Assembly (NCBI RefSeq): GCF_002208115.1
Contig: NZ_CP020946.1
Coordinates: 1,426,001 to 1,490,000, forward strand
Direction of reading: 5' to 3'
Source: Bdellovibrio bacteriovorus
GTDB lineage: Bacteria; Bdellovibrionota; Bdellovibrionia; Bdellovibrionales; Bdellovibrionaceae
DNA length: 64,000 nucleotides
Shown: positions 33,125 through 42,431 of the stretch, piece by piece
Position numbering within the stretch: the first letter of the stretch is position 1
Layout of the letters: each line of letters starts with the position of its first letter
The notes under the pieces: generated by a model
Database searches by the model: none
Seen by the model: only the letters and a program-made list of their open reading frames with translations
What the model was told of the DNA's origin: nothing
Position numbers and translations under genes: made by a program

Positions 33125-33163
33125 CCTGTTAAGTCTTGTTTTGGAACGGCCGATAACTTCTTT

Positions 33164-34441
33164 ATGAAGTTGGCTATGAAACGGTGGGGAGTGTTCCTGC
33201 TGATTCCTCTTATTTTGGGTGTGAGCAGTGGCGGGGTTGTTGAGCTCGAGGGCTACTTTAATGCTCGTTATTCGGCTAACTTTTTGAAATCCACTCGTAA
33301 CGTCAAATTTGTCATGCGTCCGGGGACTCGGGGGAAAATTGAAGAAACCAAACAGTTTGCTTCGGGTAACTACGGTCTGAAAGTCGAAGTTCTTTCCGGG
33401 AAGCATAAGGGCGAGAAGGTTTGGGTTTATTATAAGCCTTCGGATCCGGGGATGAAACTTTTTGAAAATACCGAGGCGGCCGGCGAGGCTTTGGCTTCGG
33501 CGGATGTTGAAAAGGCCAAGTCGGCTGAGACGACTCGCAAGACTGAGGCTTTACGGGTTCCTGCGGCGGCGGAAAAAGCCGAAGAAAAGCAGGTTGTTCA
33601 AGAACTGAACCAGCAGATTCGTGATGCCAATAAAAAAGTTCAAGAGACCAAGCCTTGTGATGGCTGTGAAGTGGCCAAGGAACAAGCTCGCGATACGGTG
33701 CCGAATGGCTCTGCGAAGGTTGTAAGCACTTTTGCACCGCGGTCTTCTTCCGATGCGCCGGTGTTGCGTTCTCCGACTCGGACGGTGAATCCATTTGGGA
33801 TTCGTCCAACGCGCTGTCGAACTCTTGGGACCTATGACAGTTGTATTTTTGAAGGGGACAGCTCCGAGGGGAAATTCAAACTTAGAAACATGGGCCCTAA
33901 TAAAATTGTTTCCAAGGGAGAGTACCGCATTCGTGAATGGTCTTTCGAATACGAAGCCGGAGCCCGTCAGGATATTGGAATCAGCATCAGTGATTCTCCC
34001 AATGCAACAGTCAGCCATACACAGGAAAGTTACATCATGCTGTTCCCGCGTAAAACTCTGCCGCACATCCGCGTGGAAGGGAACCGTCAGATCGTGACCC
34101 TGCCAACCGGGGAAACCGTGACTTATAATGCCCAAACCCGTGAAGTCATCGGTGGCGCCTTTTCTGAAGACGGGCCTATGACGGGCGGAGGTAAAATTCT
34201 GGCACCGGCCAAGGTTTCTTACCGCGGTAACGGCGTCATGGTCCGGGTCGATCGTCGGGGCGAAGAGCCTCGTCTGCTGGCAAACGGCACGGCGACGGTG
34301 ACCAAACAAGGCAAATCCTGCAAAGTCCCTGTGCGTGACCTGTGGCCGAATCAGGCTCAGAACTCTCCTGTGCACTTCAAATATTTCTCGGACTCCGACT
34401 TTGATTCTTATTTAAAACGAAAATGCGGCTTCGGCCTTTAA
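33164..34441 (+). CDS. Exported protein with SH3-like N-terminal domain, function unknown
   Basis: About 425 residues. The ATG at 33164 (or 33176) starts a signal peptide (MKRWGVFLLIPLILGVSSGG). The next 70 residues look like a bacterial SH3/KOW-like barrel (GTRGKIEETKQFASGNYGLK, then GKHKGEKVWVYYKPSD). A charged coiled-coil linker (about 105-185, with CDGC) follows, then a beta-rich C-terminal domain of about 210 residues with no recognised family. The ribosome site is weak. The reading frame extends upstream into repeat copy B, but that part is unlikely to be translated. Confidence 0.65.
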   Translation: MKLAMKRWGVFLLIPLILGVSSGGVVELEGYFNARYSANFLKSTRNVKFVMRPGTRGKIEETKQFASGNYGLKVEVLSGKHKGEKVWVYYKPSDPGMKLFENTEAAGEALASADVEKAKSAETTRKTEALRVPAAAEKAEEKQVVQELNQQIRDANKKVQETKPCDGCEVAKEQARDTVPNGSAKVVSTFAPRSSSDAPVLRSPTRTVNPFGIRPTRCRTLGTYDSCIFEGDSSEGKFKLRNMGPNKIVSKGEYRIREWSFEYEAGARQDIGISISDSPNATVSHTQESYIMLFPRKTLPHIRVEGNRQIVTLPTGETVTYNAQTREVIGGAFSEDGPMTGGGKILAPAKVSYRGNGVMVRVDRRGEEPRLLANGTATVTKQGKSCKVPVRDLWPNQAQNSPVHFKYFSDSDFDSYLKRKCGFGL

Positions 34442-34442
34442 T

Positions 34443-34541
34443 CGGCTGCTGAAAAGGGCCCTTCTGACTGCGTTGTCAGGCCTTTCGCTTCACTGCGACG
34501 TGCTCCGTCTTGCCTATGGACCCTTATGACCAGCCTTGGCT
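34443..34541 (+). repeat. Related palindromic repeat, copy C (diverged)
   Basis: A third, diverged element just after the stop codon at 34441. Ends GGCTG/CAGCC pair, TGAAAAGGGCCCTT leads in, and the core TGCGACGTGCTCCG resembles that of copy A. It may act as the transcript end for the upstream gene. Confidence 0.55.
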
Positions 34542-34592
34542 TGTTCTTTTTCGGCTTTCTTTCTGCGAGGCTCGGGCTTAGACTTTGGAGTT

Positions 34593-37193
34593 ATGTCGCA
34601 TGCTGAAGATGGAATCGTAGTTAAGGGTGCAAAAGAGCATAATCTGAAGAATGTCAGTGTGACTATTCCGCGCAATAAGATCACCGTGTTTACGGGGTTG
34701 AGTGGCAGCGGGAAGTCGTCGTTGGCGTTTGATACGGTCTATGCCGAGGGTCAGCGTCGTTATGTGGAAAGTCTTTCTGCTTACGCGCGCAACTTCCTTG
34801 AACAGCTTAAAAAACCGGAAGTGGATTCCATCACCGGGCTTTCTCCAGCCATTGCGATTGACCAGAAATCGGTCAGCACCAATCCGCGTTCGACCGTGGG
34901 GACGGTGACAGAAATTTACGACTATCTTCGTCTTCTTTTTGCCAAACTGGGAATTCCGGAATGTCCGACTCACCACATCCCGGTGAGCAGTCAAACCCCG
35001 CAACAGATCATTGAAGAGGTCTTTAAAAAAGGTGTCGGCACCAAGTTCTATGTGCTGGCACCGATGGCCTCCGGCAAAAAGGGTGAGTTCCTGGCCGAGT
35101 TCCAGCGCTGGGCCAAAAAAGGATTCGTGAAAGCCAAAGTCGACGGCAAGATGATTGAACTCGACAAGGCCACGAAACTTGCCAAAACCAAAACGCACGA
35201 TATTGATCTGGTGGTGGATCAGTTGATCCTGAAAGACACGCTGAAATTGCGCCTTTCAGAAAGTATCAACACCGCTCTGAGCATGGCCAATGGCCGCGTG
35301 ATCATCGAAACCCTGGACGGGGAGCGCACCAGTTATTCTTTGCACTCGGCATGTCCTGAGTGCGGTTACAGCTTCCCCGAAATTGAACCTCGCCTGTTCA
35401 GCTTCAACAACCCGCGCGGGGCCTGCCCGACATGCAATGGGCTGGGAACAATTGATCTGGAAGAAGAAGAGCAGTTCTCTGACGGCGAAGTGGGCGGCAA
35501 GAAGCTGGACAAAGTCGTCTATAAATACAAAGGCAAAAAAACTTCGGACGAGGATGACGAAGAGGGCGAGGAAATGGTTCTGAACGACTGCCCGGACTGT
35601 CACGGGGCTCGTTTGAAAAATGAAGCCCTGAATATCCGTCTGGGTGGAAAAACCATCGCCGAGCTGTCGGATCTGGGGGCGCATGAATTGCGCGACTGGG
35701 TGGCCAAGCTTCAGTGGAAGTCCAAAGATCAGTTGATTGCTGAAAAAATCGTTAAGCAAATTCTGGCCCGTCTGGATTACCTGATCCGCGTGGGCACGGG
35801 ATATCTTTCCCTGAGCCGTCCTTCACGCACGCTGTCCGGCGGGGAAGCCCAGCGTATTCGTCTGGCAACCCAAGTGGGATCCTCTTTGATCGGCTGTCTG
35901 TATGTGATGGATGAACCAAGTATCGGCCTGCATCCGCGCGATCACCACCGGCTGCTCGATATTATCGGCGAGCTGAAAGAGCGTGGAAACACCATCTTGC
36001 TGGTTGAGCACGACGAAGACACCATCCGCTACGCTGACTTTGTTGTCGATCTGGGACCTCGTGCCGGGGTTCTGGGCGGAGAAATGATGGCGCAAGGCAC
36101 GCCGGATGAACTGGCCGCCAATCCGAATTCTTTGACCGGAAAATATCTGAACGGTGAAATGCGCATTCCGATTCCGAAAGAGCGCCGCAAAGGCAACGGG
36201 CAGTTTGTGCGTTTGACCGGGGCGACGGGAAACAATCTGCAGAATGTGGATCTGGAAATCCCACTGGGGACTTTCACGACGGTGACCGGGGTTTCGGGTT
36301 CCGGAAAAAGTACGCTCATCATCGACACACTTTACAAGATTCTGGCGCAGCATTTTTATAAGGCTTTGGCGCAGCCGTCGCCTTATAAGAAAATCGAAGG
36401 CCTGGATAAGATCGACAAAGTCATCGACATCAACCAAAGACCGATCGGACGCACACCGCGTTCGACCCCGGCGACTTATGTGGGATTGTTCCCGATGATT
36501 CGTGATCTGTTTGCGAACCTGCCGGATTCCAAACTGCGCGGTTATGAACCGGGTCGTTTCAGCTTCAACGTCAAAGGCGGGCGCTGTGAAACCTGTATGG
36601 GACATGGGCAGATCCGTATGGAGATGCACTTCCTCAGTGACGTCTTTGTGACCTGCGACACTTGTCAGGGCCGCCGTTACAACCGCGAGACTTTGAATAT
36701 TAAATATAAATCCAAATCCATCGCCGACGTTCTGGAAATGAGCGTGGGGGAAGCTTTGGAGTTCTTCCGCAACCACACCCAGATCTATCGCAAGCTTGAA
36801 ACTTTGCATCGTGTGGGTCTTGATTACATGACCCTGGGGCAGAGCTCGACAACGTTGTCGGGGGGTGAAGCCCAGCGTGTGAAGCTTTCCAAAGAGCTTT
36901 CCCGCCGAGGCACCGGCAAGACGCTGTACATTTTGGATGAGCCGACCACGGGATTGCACTTCGATGACGTCCGCAAGTTGGTGGAGCTGATTCAGGAGCT
37001 CGCCGATCAAGGGAACACCGTGCTGGTCATTGAGCACAACATGGAAGTCGTCAAATCCTCGGATCACGTTATTGATCTGGGGCCGGATGGCGGCAAGGGC
37101 GGAGGTCAGATCGTGGCCGCCGGAACACCTGAAAAGGTCGCCAAGGTCACTGCCAGCGAAACAGGCAAATTCCTGAAGCCACTGTTAAAATAG
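34593..37193 (+). CDS. uvrA: UvrABC excinuclease subunit A
   Basis: About 866 residues; GGAG precedes the ATG at 34593. Damage-recognition ATPase of nucleotide excision repair. Two ABC modules: Walker A GLSGSGKSSLAFDT and GVSGSGKSTLIIDT, two signatures TLSGGEAQRIRLA and TLSGGEAQRVKLS, and Walker B LYVMDEPSIGLHPRD and LYILDEPTTGLHFDD. Zinc modules: CPECGYSFPEIEPRLFSF with CPTCNGLG, and CETCMGHGQIRMEMHFLSD with CDTCQGRRYNRETL. It is some 70 residues shorter than E. coli UvrA, mainly between the first zinc finger and first signature, where an acidic stretch (SDEDDEEGEE) occurs. Monocistronic with a good terminator. Confidence 0.96.
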   Translation: MSHAEDGIVVKGAKEHNLKNVSVTIPRNKITVFTGLSGSGKSSLAFDTVYAEGQRRYVESLSAYARNFLEQLKKPEVDSITGLSPAIAIDQKSVSTNPRSTVGTVTEIYDYLRLLFAKLGIPECPTHHIPVSSQTPQQIIEEVFKKGVGTKFYVLAPMASGKKGEFLAEFQRWAKKGFVKAKVDGKMIELDKATKLAKTKTHDIDLVVDQLILKDTLKLRLSESINTALSMANGRVIIETLDGERTSYSLHSACPECGYSFPEIEPRLFSFNNPRGACPTCNGLGTIDLEEEEQFSDGEVGGKKLDKVVYKYKGKKTSDEDDEEGEEMVLNDCPDCHGARLKNEALNIRLGGKTIAELSDLGAHELRDWVAKLQWKSKDQLIAEKIVKQILARLDYLIRVGTGYLSLSRPSRTLSGGEAQRIRLATQVGSSLIGCLYVMDEPSIGLHPRDHHRLLDIIGELKERGNTILLVEHDEDTIRYADFVVDLGPRAGVLGGEMMAQGTPDELAANPNSLTGKYLNGEMRIPIPKERRKGNGQFVRLTGATGNNLQNVDLEIPLGTFTTVTGVSGSGKSTLIIDTLYKILAQHFYKALAQPSPYKKIEGLDKIDKVIDINQRPIGRTPRSTPATYVGLFPMIRDLFANLPDSKLRGYEPGRFSFNVKGGRCETCMGHGQIRMEMHFLSDVFVTCDTCQGRRYNRETLNIKYKSKSIADVLEMSVGEALEFFRNHTQIYRKLETLHRVGLDYMTLGQSSTTLSGGEAQRVKLSKELSRRGTGKTLYILDEPTTGLHFDDVRKLVELIQELADQGNTVLVIEHNMEVVKSSDHVIDLGPDGGKGGGQIVAAGTPEKVAKVTASETGKFLKPLLK

Positions 37194-37198
37194 TCCTT

Positions 37199-37229
37199 TA
37201 AAAAGCCCGGCTCGCCGCCGGGCTTTTTG
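37199..37229 (+). terminator. Intrinsic terminator after uvrA
   Basis: Stem AAAGCCCGGC/GCCGGGCTTT with a TCGCC-type loop and T5. Confidence 0.85.
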
Positions 37230-37291
37230 ACATCCCGTGTCCCCCGAGGCGGTCCTTGATTCTTGCTGGGGAATCAGTCAAATCTGTGGAA

Positions 37292-38323
37292 ATGAAATAC
37301 TTTACTGGTTCCTTTGTTTTTACTTTCTTCGGATTGGTAGCGTCCTACTTTGTGGGGCACTACTACGGCGGCACCGTGGCGGCGGGCTTTCAGGCTCTGT
37401 TTATTGCCACGATTCTGGCCATTCTTGAAATCTCTTTGTCTTTCGATAATGCGATCGTGAATGCGGTTGTTCTGAAAGAAATGACTCCGGTCTGGCGCCA
37501 TCGCTTCCTGACCTGGGGTATGATCATCGCCGTCTTTGGTATGCGTTTGATCTTCCCGTTATTGATTGTGACCTTCATGGCAGACGTCAATCCTTGGGAA
37601 GCCCTGGTGATCGCGGCGACGAAGCCGGATGATTACGCCAAGATGATGCTGGATGCGCACTTGCAGGTGGCCGCCTTCGGCGGAAGCTTCCTGTTGATGG
37701 TGGCGTTGAAGTACTTCTATGACGGCAGCAAGGATCTGCACTGGATCCCGTTCATCGAAAAGCCAACCCGTTATATCGGCAGCAAAGTTGAAGCCATCGA
37801 AGTGTGCTTGACCTTGATTATTTTGATTCTGATCACCCACTTCCTGAAAAGCCAGGAGCAATTGCCGTTCCTGATGGCCGGTATGGCGGGCTTGATCACT
37901 TATGTGATCGTGGATGGTATCGGTTCCTGGTTGGAAGCGTCTGATGATCAAATGCACGACGTGCACAAAGCCAGCGCCGGTATGTTCCTGTACCTGGAAG
38001 TTCTGGATGCGTCCTTCAGCTTTGACGGTGTGGTCGGGGCGTTTGCAATCACGCACAACCTGTTCATTATCATGATCGGTCTGAGCATCGGTGCATTCTT
38101 CGTACGTAGCTTGACGATTATGTTCGTGGAAAAAGAGGCGCTGACGAAGTTTGCGTTCCTCGAGCACGGGGCTTTCTATGCCATCGGTCTTTTGGCGATG
38201 ATCATGCTTGCAGATCCGTTCCTGCACATCCCTGAGTGGTTCACCGGATTGAGCGGGGGGATCATCATCCTGACCTCTTTCATCTGGTCTTTGAAAAAGG
38301 GCGATATACAAGCTTCTCACTAA
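37292..38323 (+). CDS. TerC/DUF475-family integral membrane protein
   Basis: About 343 residues with nine or so membrane helices; start at 37292 with TGGAA upstream. The charged membrane motif ISLSFDNAIVNAVVLKEM and the later ASFSFDGVVGAFAITHN are the paired signature of the DUF475/TerC (YkoY-like) family. Relatives are linked to tellurite resistance and to manganese or calcium export that metallates secreted proteins. No tellurite genes adjoin it. It sits alone between two terminators. Confidence 0.88.
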   Translation: MKYFTGSFVFTFFGLVASYFVGHYYGGTVAAGFQALFIATILAILEISLSFDNAIVNAVVLKEMTPVWRHRFLTWGMIIAVFGMRLIFPLLIVTFMADVNPWEALVIAATKPDDYAKMMLDAHLQVAAFGGSFLLMVALKYFYDGSKDLHWIPFIEKPTRYIGSKVEAIEVCLTLIILILITHFLKSQEQLPFLMAGMAGLITYVIVDGIGSWLEASDDQMHDVHKASAGMFLYLEVLDASFSFDGVVGAFAITHNLFIIMIGLSIGAFFVRSLTIMFVEKEALTKFAFLEHGAFYAIGLLAMIMLADPFLHIPEWFTGLSGGIIILTSFIWSLKKGDIQASH

Positions 38324-38326
38324 AAA

Positions 38327-38361
38327 CAAAAAAGCCTGCTTCAAATAGGCAGGCTTTTTTT
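38327..38361. terminator. Bidirectional intrinsic terminator
   Basis: AAGCCTGC/GCAGGCTT stem, A6 before and T7 after; serves the DUF475 gene and the convergent EamA pseudogene, whose stop codon lies in it. Confidence 0.85.
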
Positions 38362-39257
38362 ATGTCTTGATGTTTTCAGTTTTGCTCGCGGTATCAGTCA
38401 GAATCTGCAGCACCGAGGCAACCATGATTATCACGGCCCCGGAAATCTGGAACCAGCTCAGCCGTTCACTGAGAATCAGGAATCCAAACAGCGCGGCGAA
38501 CGGGGACTCGAGCAAAAACAGCATGCTGGCCGTGGAATCCGAAAGCACCTTTTGAGTGCGGATTTGCAGATAAAACGCAATGATGCTGGAACCCAGTCCC
38601 AGGCATAGGATTCCCAGAATCGGTTTATAGTCCGTCACATTCCAGGCGGTGCGTTCCTGAGTCAGCAACAGAGGCGTCAGCGCCAGCAGGCACCAGGCGG
38701 ATTGGAAATTGTTAAAGCGAAACGCATTGCCCACTTTGTTTGAAATCTTTCCGATATAAATAATATATGCTCAGGAAGGCTGCAAACACCGAACAGCCCA
38801 GGGTCCACAGATCACCCGAGTTGATGCCGGATAGATTGGCGTCGACCAGAATGAAAGTTCCCAGCAGCGCCAACGCGGTCAGGGCATAGTTTTTCCAGTT
38901 ACCGGCAGATTTAAAGAACCACGCATTGAACAGCGGCACTAAAATCACATAAAGACTGGTCAGAAATCCGCTCTTGGTGGCGGTGGTGTATTTCAAACCG
39001 ATGGTTTGCAAAAGCAGCATGCCGCCCAGAAGAAGCCCGGCGGGCAGGGCGCGGAAAATTTCTTCGCGCAGACTGGTGAAATTGGGTCCTTTGATGATCA
39101 GGTACAAAATCTCGCCCATGACAGAGGCGATGACAAAGCGGAAGAACAGGGTCTCTACCGGAGTGAAGGCCTCCAGAGCCCAGACAGTGGCCACAAAGCC
39201 GAAGCCCCAGAGGACTCCGGCGAAGATCAGCTCCAGGGCCGCGCGATTCTTAGTCAA
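38360..39257 (-). pseudogene. EamA/DMT-family transporter disrupted by a +1 frameshift
   Basis: The N-terminal part (from a TTG at 39257 with GAGG upstream) encodes the first EamA repeat: AALELIFAGVLWGFGFVAT through GTFILVDANLSGINSGDLW. The C-terminal part, in another frame, encodes the second repeat: IGKISNKVGNAFRFNNFQ through LFGFLILSERLSWFQISG. Joining them needs removal of one T in the run near 38755-38757 (...TATTATTTATAT...). An intact protein would be about 298 residues with ten helices and export a small metabolite. It is either a true pseudogene, a recent inactivation, or a sequencing error in this base. It overlaps the stop of the upstream reductase gene. Confidence 0.8.
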
Positions 39258-39972
39258 ACGCCTCGGCCCAGATTTTTGTTTTATCAAAGCCGTCAACTTC
39301 CAGAAGCTGGTGTTTTACGTCTTTGATCATGCCGCCGTTACCGCAAAGGTAGAACGTCGTCGGGATGTTTTTGTAATCAAATTCAGAGATGAAGTTTTGT
39401 ACGTAGCCTTTTTTGCCCTTCCAGTCGTCTTGAGGGCGGCTTAGAACAAATTCAAACTTGAAGTCTGGCAGGGCTTTTTGCAGCTCTTCGATTTCTTTTT
39501 GATAGTACATGTCCTTTTCGGTGCGCACGCCGAACAACATGCGATAACGAAGATTTGGATACTGCTCTTTTTTGGAAAGCAGATAGCACAAGTGTTGGGA
39601 CAGACCTGTTCCCGTATTCAGGAACACGATTTGCTCTGTTGGAGGCTCTTGGAAGAAGACTTTTCCGAACGGGCCGGTGAAGTTCAGAAGTTCGCCGCCC
39701 TTAAGTTGCCACACGAAGGTCGAGGCTAAGCCATTTTCCACGAACTTGAAAAGCAGTCGGAATCCATTTTTGGTGCGGTCATCAGAGGCGATAGAGTAAG
39801 CACGCAATGCGGGTTTTGCCTCGCCCTGAGGCACGTGAAGCATGACGAATTGGCCTGCTTTGAAGCTGAATTCATTCGGAGTTTCCGTCTTCAGGACCAA
39901 TTCACGCACCGTTGGGGTGTGGTCGATGATTTCTTCAACTCTCATGTGATAGATAGTACGAGCGGCAGACAT
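39250..39972 (-). CDS. FAD-dependent ferredoxin/flavodoxin-NADP reductase-like oxidoreductase
   Basis: 240 residues, soluble. FAD-binding barrel with LRAYSIASDD (the RxYS motif), and an NAD(P)-binding domain with VFLNTGTGLSQHLCYL, FGVRTEKDMYY and YLCGNGGMIKDV, the FNR order and size. It moves electrons between NAD(P)H and a small carrier protein. AAGGAG precedes the ATG by 5-6 bases. The exact partner is unknown. Confidence 0.88.
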   Translation of the reverse strand: MSAARTIYHMRVEEIIDHTPTVRELVLKTETPNEFSFKAGQFVMLHVPQGEAKPALRAYSIASDDRTKNGFRLLFKFVENGLASTFVWQLKGGELLNFTGPFGKVFFQEPPTEQIVFLNTGTGLSQHLCYLLSKKEQYPNLRYRMLFGVRTEKDMYYQKEIEELQKALPDFKFEFVLSRPQDDWKGKKGYVQNFISEFDYKNIPTTFYLCGNGGMIKDVKHQLLEVDGFDKTKIWAEAFD

Positions 39973-40092
39973 AAGGCTCCTTCATAATCGGTCCCGTCTT
40001 CATAAACCGAAAAACCCAGACAGTCCAATATTTTAGCTTGTTACAAAACCTCGCATTCAATAAAATTGAAGCACAGCAGTGAGGTATATATC

Positions 40093-42165
40093 GTGAATAG
40101 TGCGCAGCATCTTGTATTGTCCGTATTATTGTCTTTTGCGTCCTTTGCACACGCTCAAACACCAGAGGGAACACCCGCAGCGGCGCCAACTTCGGCTCCA
40201 GCGGAAGCCGCTGAGTCCACGGAAGAGATTCCGGCGCCTCAACGCTCCTTGCTAAAAACCGCGGCGACTCGTGATTTCAATAAGCCCCTCTATTTTGACC
40301 AGTTGGATAACGGTGTGATCCTGCCTCCGTTGGAGATGGAATACGACCTGAGCGCGGCTGGTGGCAAAAACCTGAAAATCGGGAACGTGCAACTGAACGA
40401 AAAGAATTTCTTCTTCGCACTTTTGCCTCTGGGTAAAACTCACTCGCAAATCAATCAGATCCTGGGAAGCGGCGAGGCTGGCAAAGTGGCGTTGGTGATG
40501 GCGTGGCCGGAAAAGCTGATGAGTCACGGAACGATCGAAATGATCTCTCGCACAGGAACAGTTCTTTGGAGCTATTCTTTCACGGAAGCCGATCGCACCA
40601 AATGGCAAAAACAACTGGATACGTGGAGAAAAGAACTTGTTGCTAAAGGCGTTCCGTCAAAAGATGTGGTTCGCGCCGGTATCTTCGGCTCCCAGTTTGC
40701 GATTCAGGACGTTGAGTCCGCGAAAGCTCCATTCTGGGGTCAGAAAGAATCCTTCCGTTTCTGTGTGACTCAGACTGACGGCCGCAATTCCACGAAAATG
40801 TGTTCTCAGCGTTATGGTTCCAAATCCAGCGGCAAAACTGTTGTGATGGGTAAGGTGCGCGCAGATGCGGTGACTCCGCGAGTGCTGGTGAATAACGAAG
40901 AAGCGCCATTGAAAAATTCCGTACCCGTGGCAGCGGACATGCCAAGTTCTTTCTTTGCTGAATTGGGAACCGGGGAGTCTTATGAATTTGTGACTTTACC
41001 CAACAAACTGGAGCTGATGGATATCGCCGACACCAAAAAACCGGGTGTTTTGAGAATCGTCGGTTATGACACGCGCCCGGTGGGCCGCTCTGTGATTTTG
41101 AATCCGGATCAGTACAGTTCTTTGACCAAGATGCTGGGTTTTGAATCCACCATCGGCGACCCGCGCAAGTTCTGGGCAGCGGCGATCAAGAAAGACGATC
41201 CAAAAATTTACCTTCCGGGGCAGGGCGGGGGGATCTTCAAACAGAAATTTGAACTGTCTGAAATTCCGCGCACTCAGTCCCGAGTTTATTTGAGCAAAAG
41301 AACTCCAACGGGAACATACATTGACGGCATCAAGCTGGAAGGCCGCAAACAGCCGGTGGCTCAGGTGTCTTCCGAGCAGAATTCCGTGAAGGAAAATCCG
41401 CAGGATCCGGCTTCTTTCGTGTGGGAATTCAAAGCCACCGAACGTGGTCAGATCAATCGCTCGTACTTGAATGTCGACATCGACGGCAAGACTTACAAAT
41501 CTTACTATGAAATCTATAAAGGTTATCCGCGCGAGCTTTCCGGTCGTTTCACGGCGGTGCAGGCTTCCGGCGAATTCATCTTTATGGGTGAAGTGGCTTA
41601 CAATCAGTGGTTCGAGGATCTGTTTGGTTGGACCAACTATTGGTTGTCCCGTCAGCGCTGGGGCTTCAGTGCAAAGTACTTCCAGTCCTTCAATCAGTTG
41701 AAAGTCGATGCTGCCGGCAACACGGCTCCGCTGAGTGTGATGACTGTGGATTTGAAATACCGTGCAACACCCGGCCTGTGGGGTCGCGATGAATCTGTTG
41801 GTGCGATGGTGTCCTATCAGAATGTGACCTTCGATCAATTGAAGGCGCCGATGCTGGGGGTAGGGGCCTTCTGGGCGCGCTCCATGCCGAAGGTGTTTGA
41901 TGACTTCTTCAACCTTCTTCCGTTCATGCGTTATCCAAAATGGGTGGACATGGAATTTATCTACTACGCAAGCTCCATGGACTCGAATGTGAAACTGAAT
42001 GCGCCGATGTCTCTGAATTTCCACGGTAAAGTTTTGTGGTCCGAGAGATACTTCGGGGAGGCAGGTTTCGGTATGAAACGATATGGATTCACTGATGAGT
42101 CTGTAAACCAGAAAGCCGAGCTGAACACGTTCTATGGAACCGTAGGTCTCGGAATCAACTTCTAA
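40093..42165 (+). CDS. Large outer-membrane/secreted protein, function unknown
   Basis: About 690 residues from a GTG at 40093, chosen for GTGAGG 8 bases upstream and a clean signal peptide (VNSAQHLVLSVLLSFASFAHAQ). An Ala/Pro/Glu linker follows, then several beta-sandwich-like regions. The last 190 residues, from SGRFTAVQASGEFIFMGEV, alternate in the way of outer-membrane beta-strands and end in a C-terminal Phe (YGTVGLGINF), typical of a barrel inserted by BamA. No named family is recognised. It ends with a strong terminator. Confidence 0.75.
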   Translation: MNSAQHLVLSVLLSFASFAHAQTPEGTPAAAPTSAPAEAAESTEEIPAPQRSLLKTAATRDFNKPLYFDQLDNGVILPPLEMEYDLSAAGGKNLKIGNVQLNEKNFFFALLPLGKTHSQINQILGSGEAGKVALVMAWPEKLMSHGTIEMISRTGTVLWSYSFTEADRTKWQKQLDTWRKELVAKGVPSKDVVRAGIFGSQFAIQDVESAKAPFWGQKESFRFCVTQTDGRNSTKMCSQRYGSKSSGKTVVMGKVRADAVTPRVLVNNEEAPLKNSVPVAADMPSSFFAELGTGESYEFVTLPNKLELMDIADTKKPGVLRIVGYDTRPVGRSVILNPDQYSSLTKMLGFESTIGDPRKFWAAAIKKDDPKIYLPGQGGGIFKQKFELSEIPRTQSRVYLSKRTPTGTYIDGIKLEGRKQPVAQVSSEQNSVKENPQDPASFVWEFKATERGQINRSYLNVDIDGKTYKSYYEIYKGYPRELSGRFTAVQASGEFIFMGEVAYNQWFEDLFGWTNYWLSRQRWGFSAKYFQSFNQLKVDAAGNTAPLSVMTVDLKYRATPGLWGRDESVGAMVSYQNVTFDQLKAPMLGVGAFWARSMPKVFDDFFNLLPFMRYPKWVDMEFIYYASSMDSNVKLNAPMSLNFHGKVLWSERYFGEAGFGMKRYGFTDESVNQKAELNTFYGTVGLGINF

Positions 42166-42188
42166 GCTGTTGAATTGTAAAATCAAAA

Positions 42189-42223
42189 CAAAAAAGGAAG
42201 GCCCCCAAAGCCTTCCTTTTTTT
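42189..42223 (+). terminator. Intrinsic terminator
   Basis: GGAAGGC/GCCTTCC stem with a short loop, A-run before and T7 after. Confidence 0.85.
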
Positions 42224-42264
42224 ATTCTGCCCAGGCGAAGCTTCGTCCCCCAATACTCATTTTT

Positions 42265-42286
42265 TAAGTAATTGCTTGATTACTTA
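42265..42286. promoter_or_regulatory. Perfect inverted repeat, likely operator
   Basis: TAAGTAAT-6 bases-ATTACTTA, a perfect 8-bp repeat about 150 bases before the DUF3943 operon. AAGTAAGTAAT recurs at about 42315-42325, so a protein may bind several half sites. Confidence 0.5.
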
Positions 42287-42349
42287 CGCGCATTCCGTTA
42301 ATTTGTTTTTCATATAAGTAAGTAATCGCGTACATACATAAGTGAGCTT

Positions 42350-42370
42350 TTGTTGATATTTAATCAACAA
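42350..42370. promoter_or_regulatory. Perfect inverted repeat over the likely -35 of the DUF3943 operon
   Basis: TTGTTGAT-5 bases-ATCAACAA. Its left arm contains TTGTTG (42350-42355), which with TACAGA (42372-42377, spacer 16) could be the promoter, so a bound protein would block RNA polymerase. Confidence 0.5.
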
Positions 42371-42431
42371 TTACAGATAGATACTTCGGAGTCCGAACTC
42401 ACAGGGTGTTTCGCGATATGCGGAGTTTCCC

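Larger units (their letters stand above)
32719..33163. other. 445-base repeat-rich intergenic region
   Basis: No credible gene. It is built of two inverted copies of a ~117-bp palindromic repeat, G/C-rich hairpin-forming filler (32844-32913, 32951-33006) and a half copy of the hairpin repeat also seen at 2073. A possible decayed mobile element. Confidence 0.75.

Noticed and set aside
33107-33163. Upstream extension of the SH3-like protein into repeat copy B
   Set aside because: The extra 19 residues derive from repeat DNA, break the signal peptide, and have no ribosome site.
34443-34541. Simple terminator only
   Set aside because: It has no T tract and shares core bases with the ~117-bp repeats, so it is listed as a diverged repeat copy.
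40066-40092. TTG start for the large outer-membrane protein
   Set aside because: The GTG at 40093 has a well placed GTGAGG site and gives a proper signal peptide.
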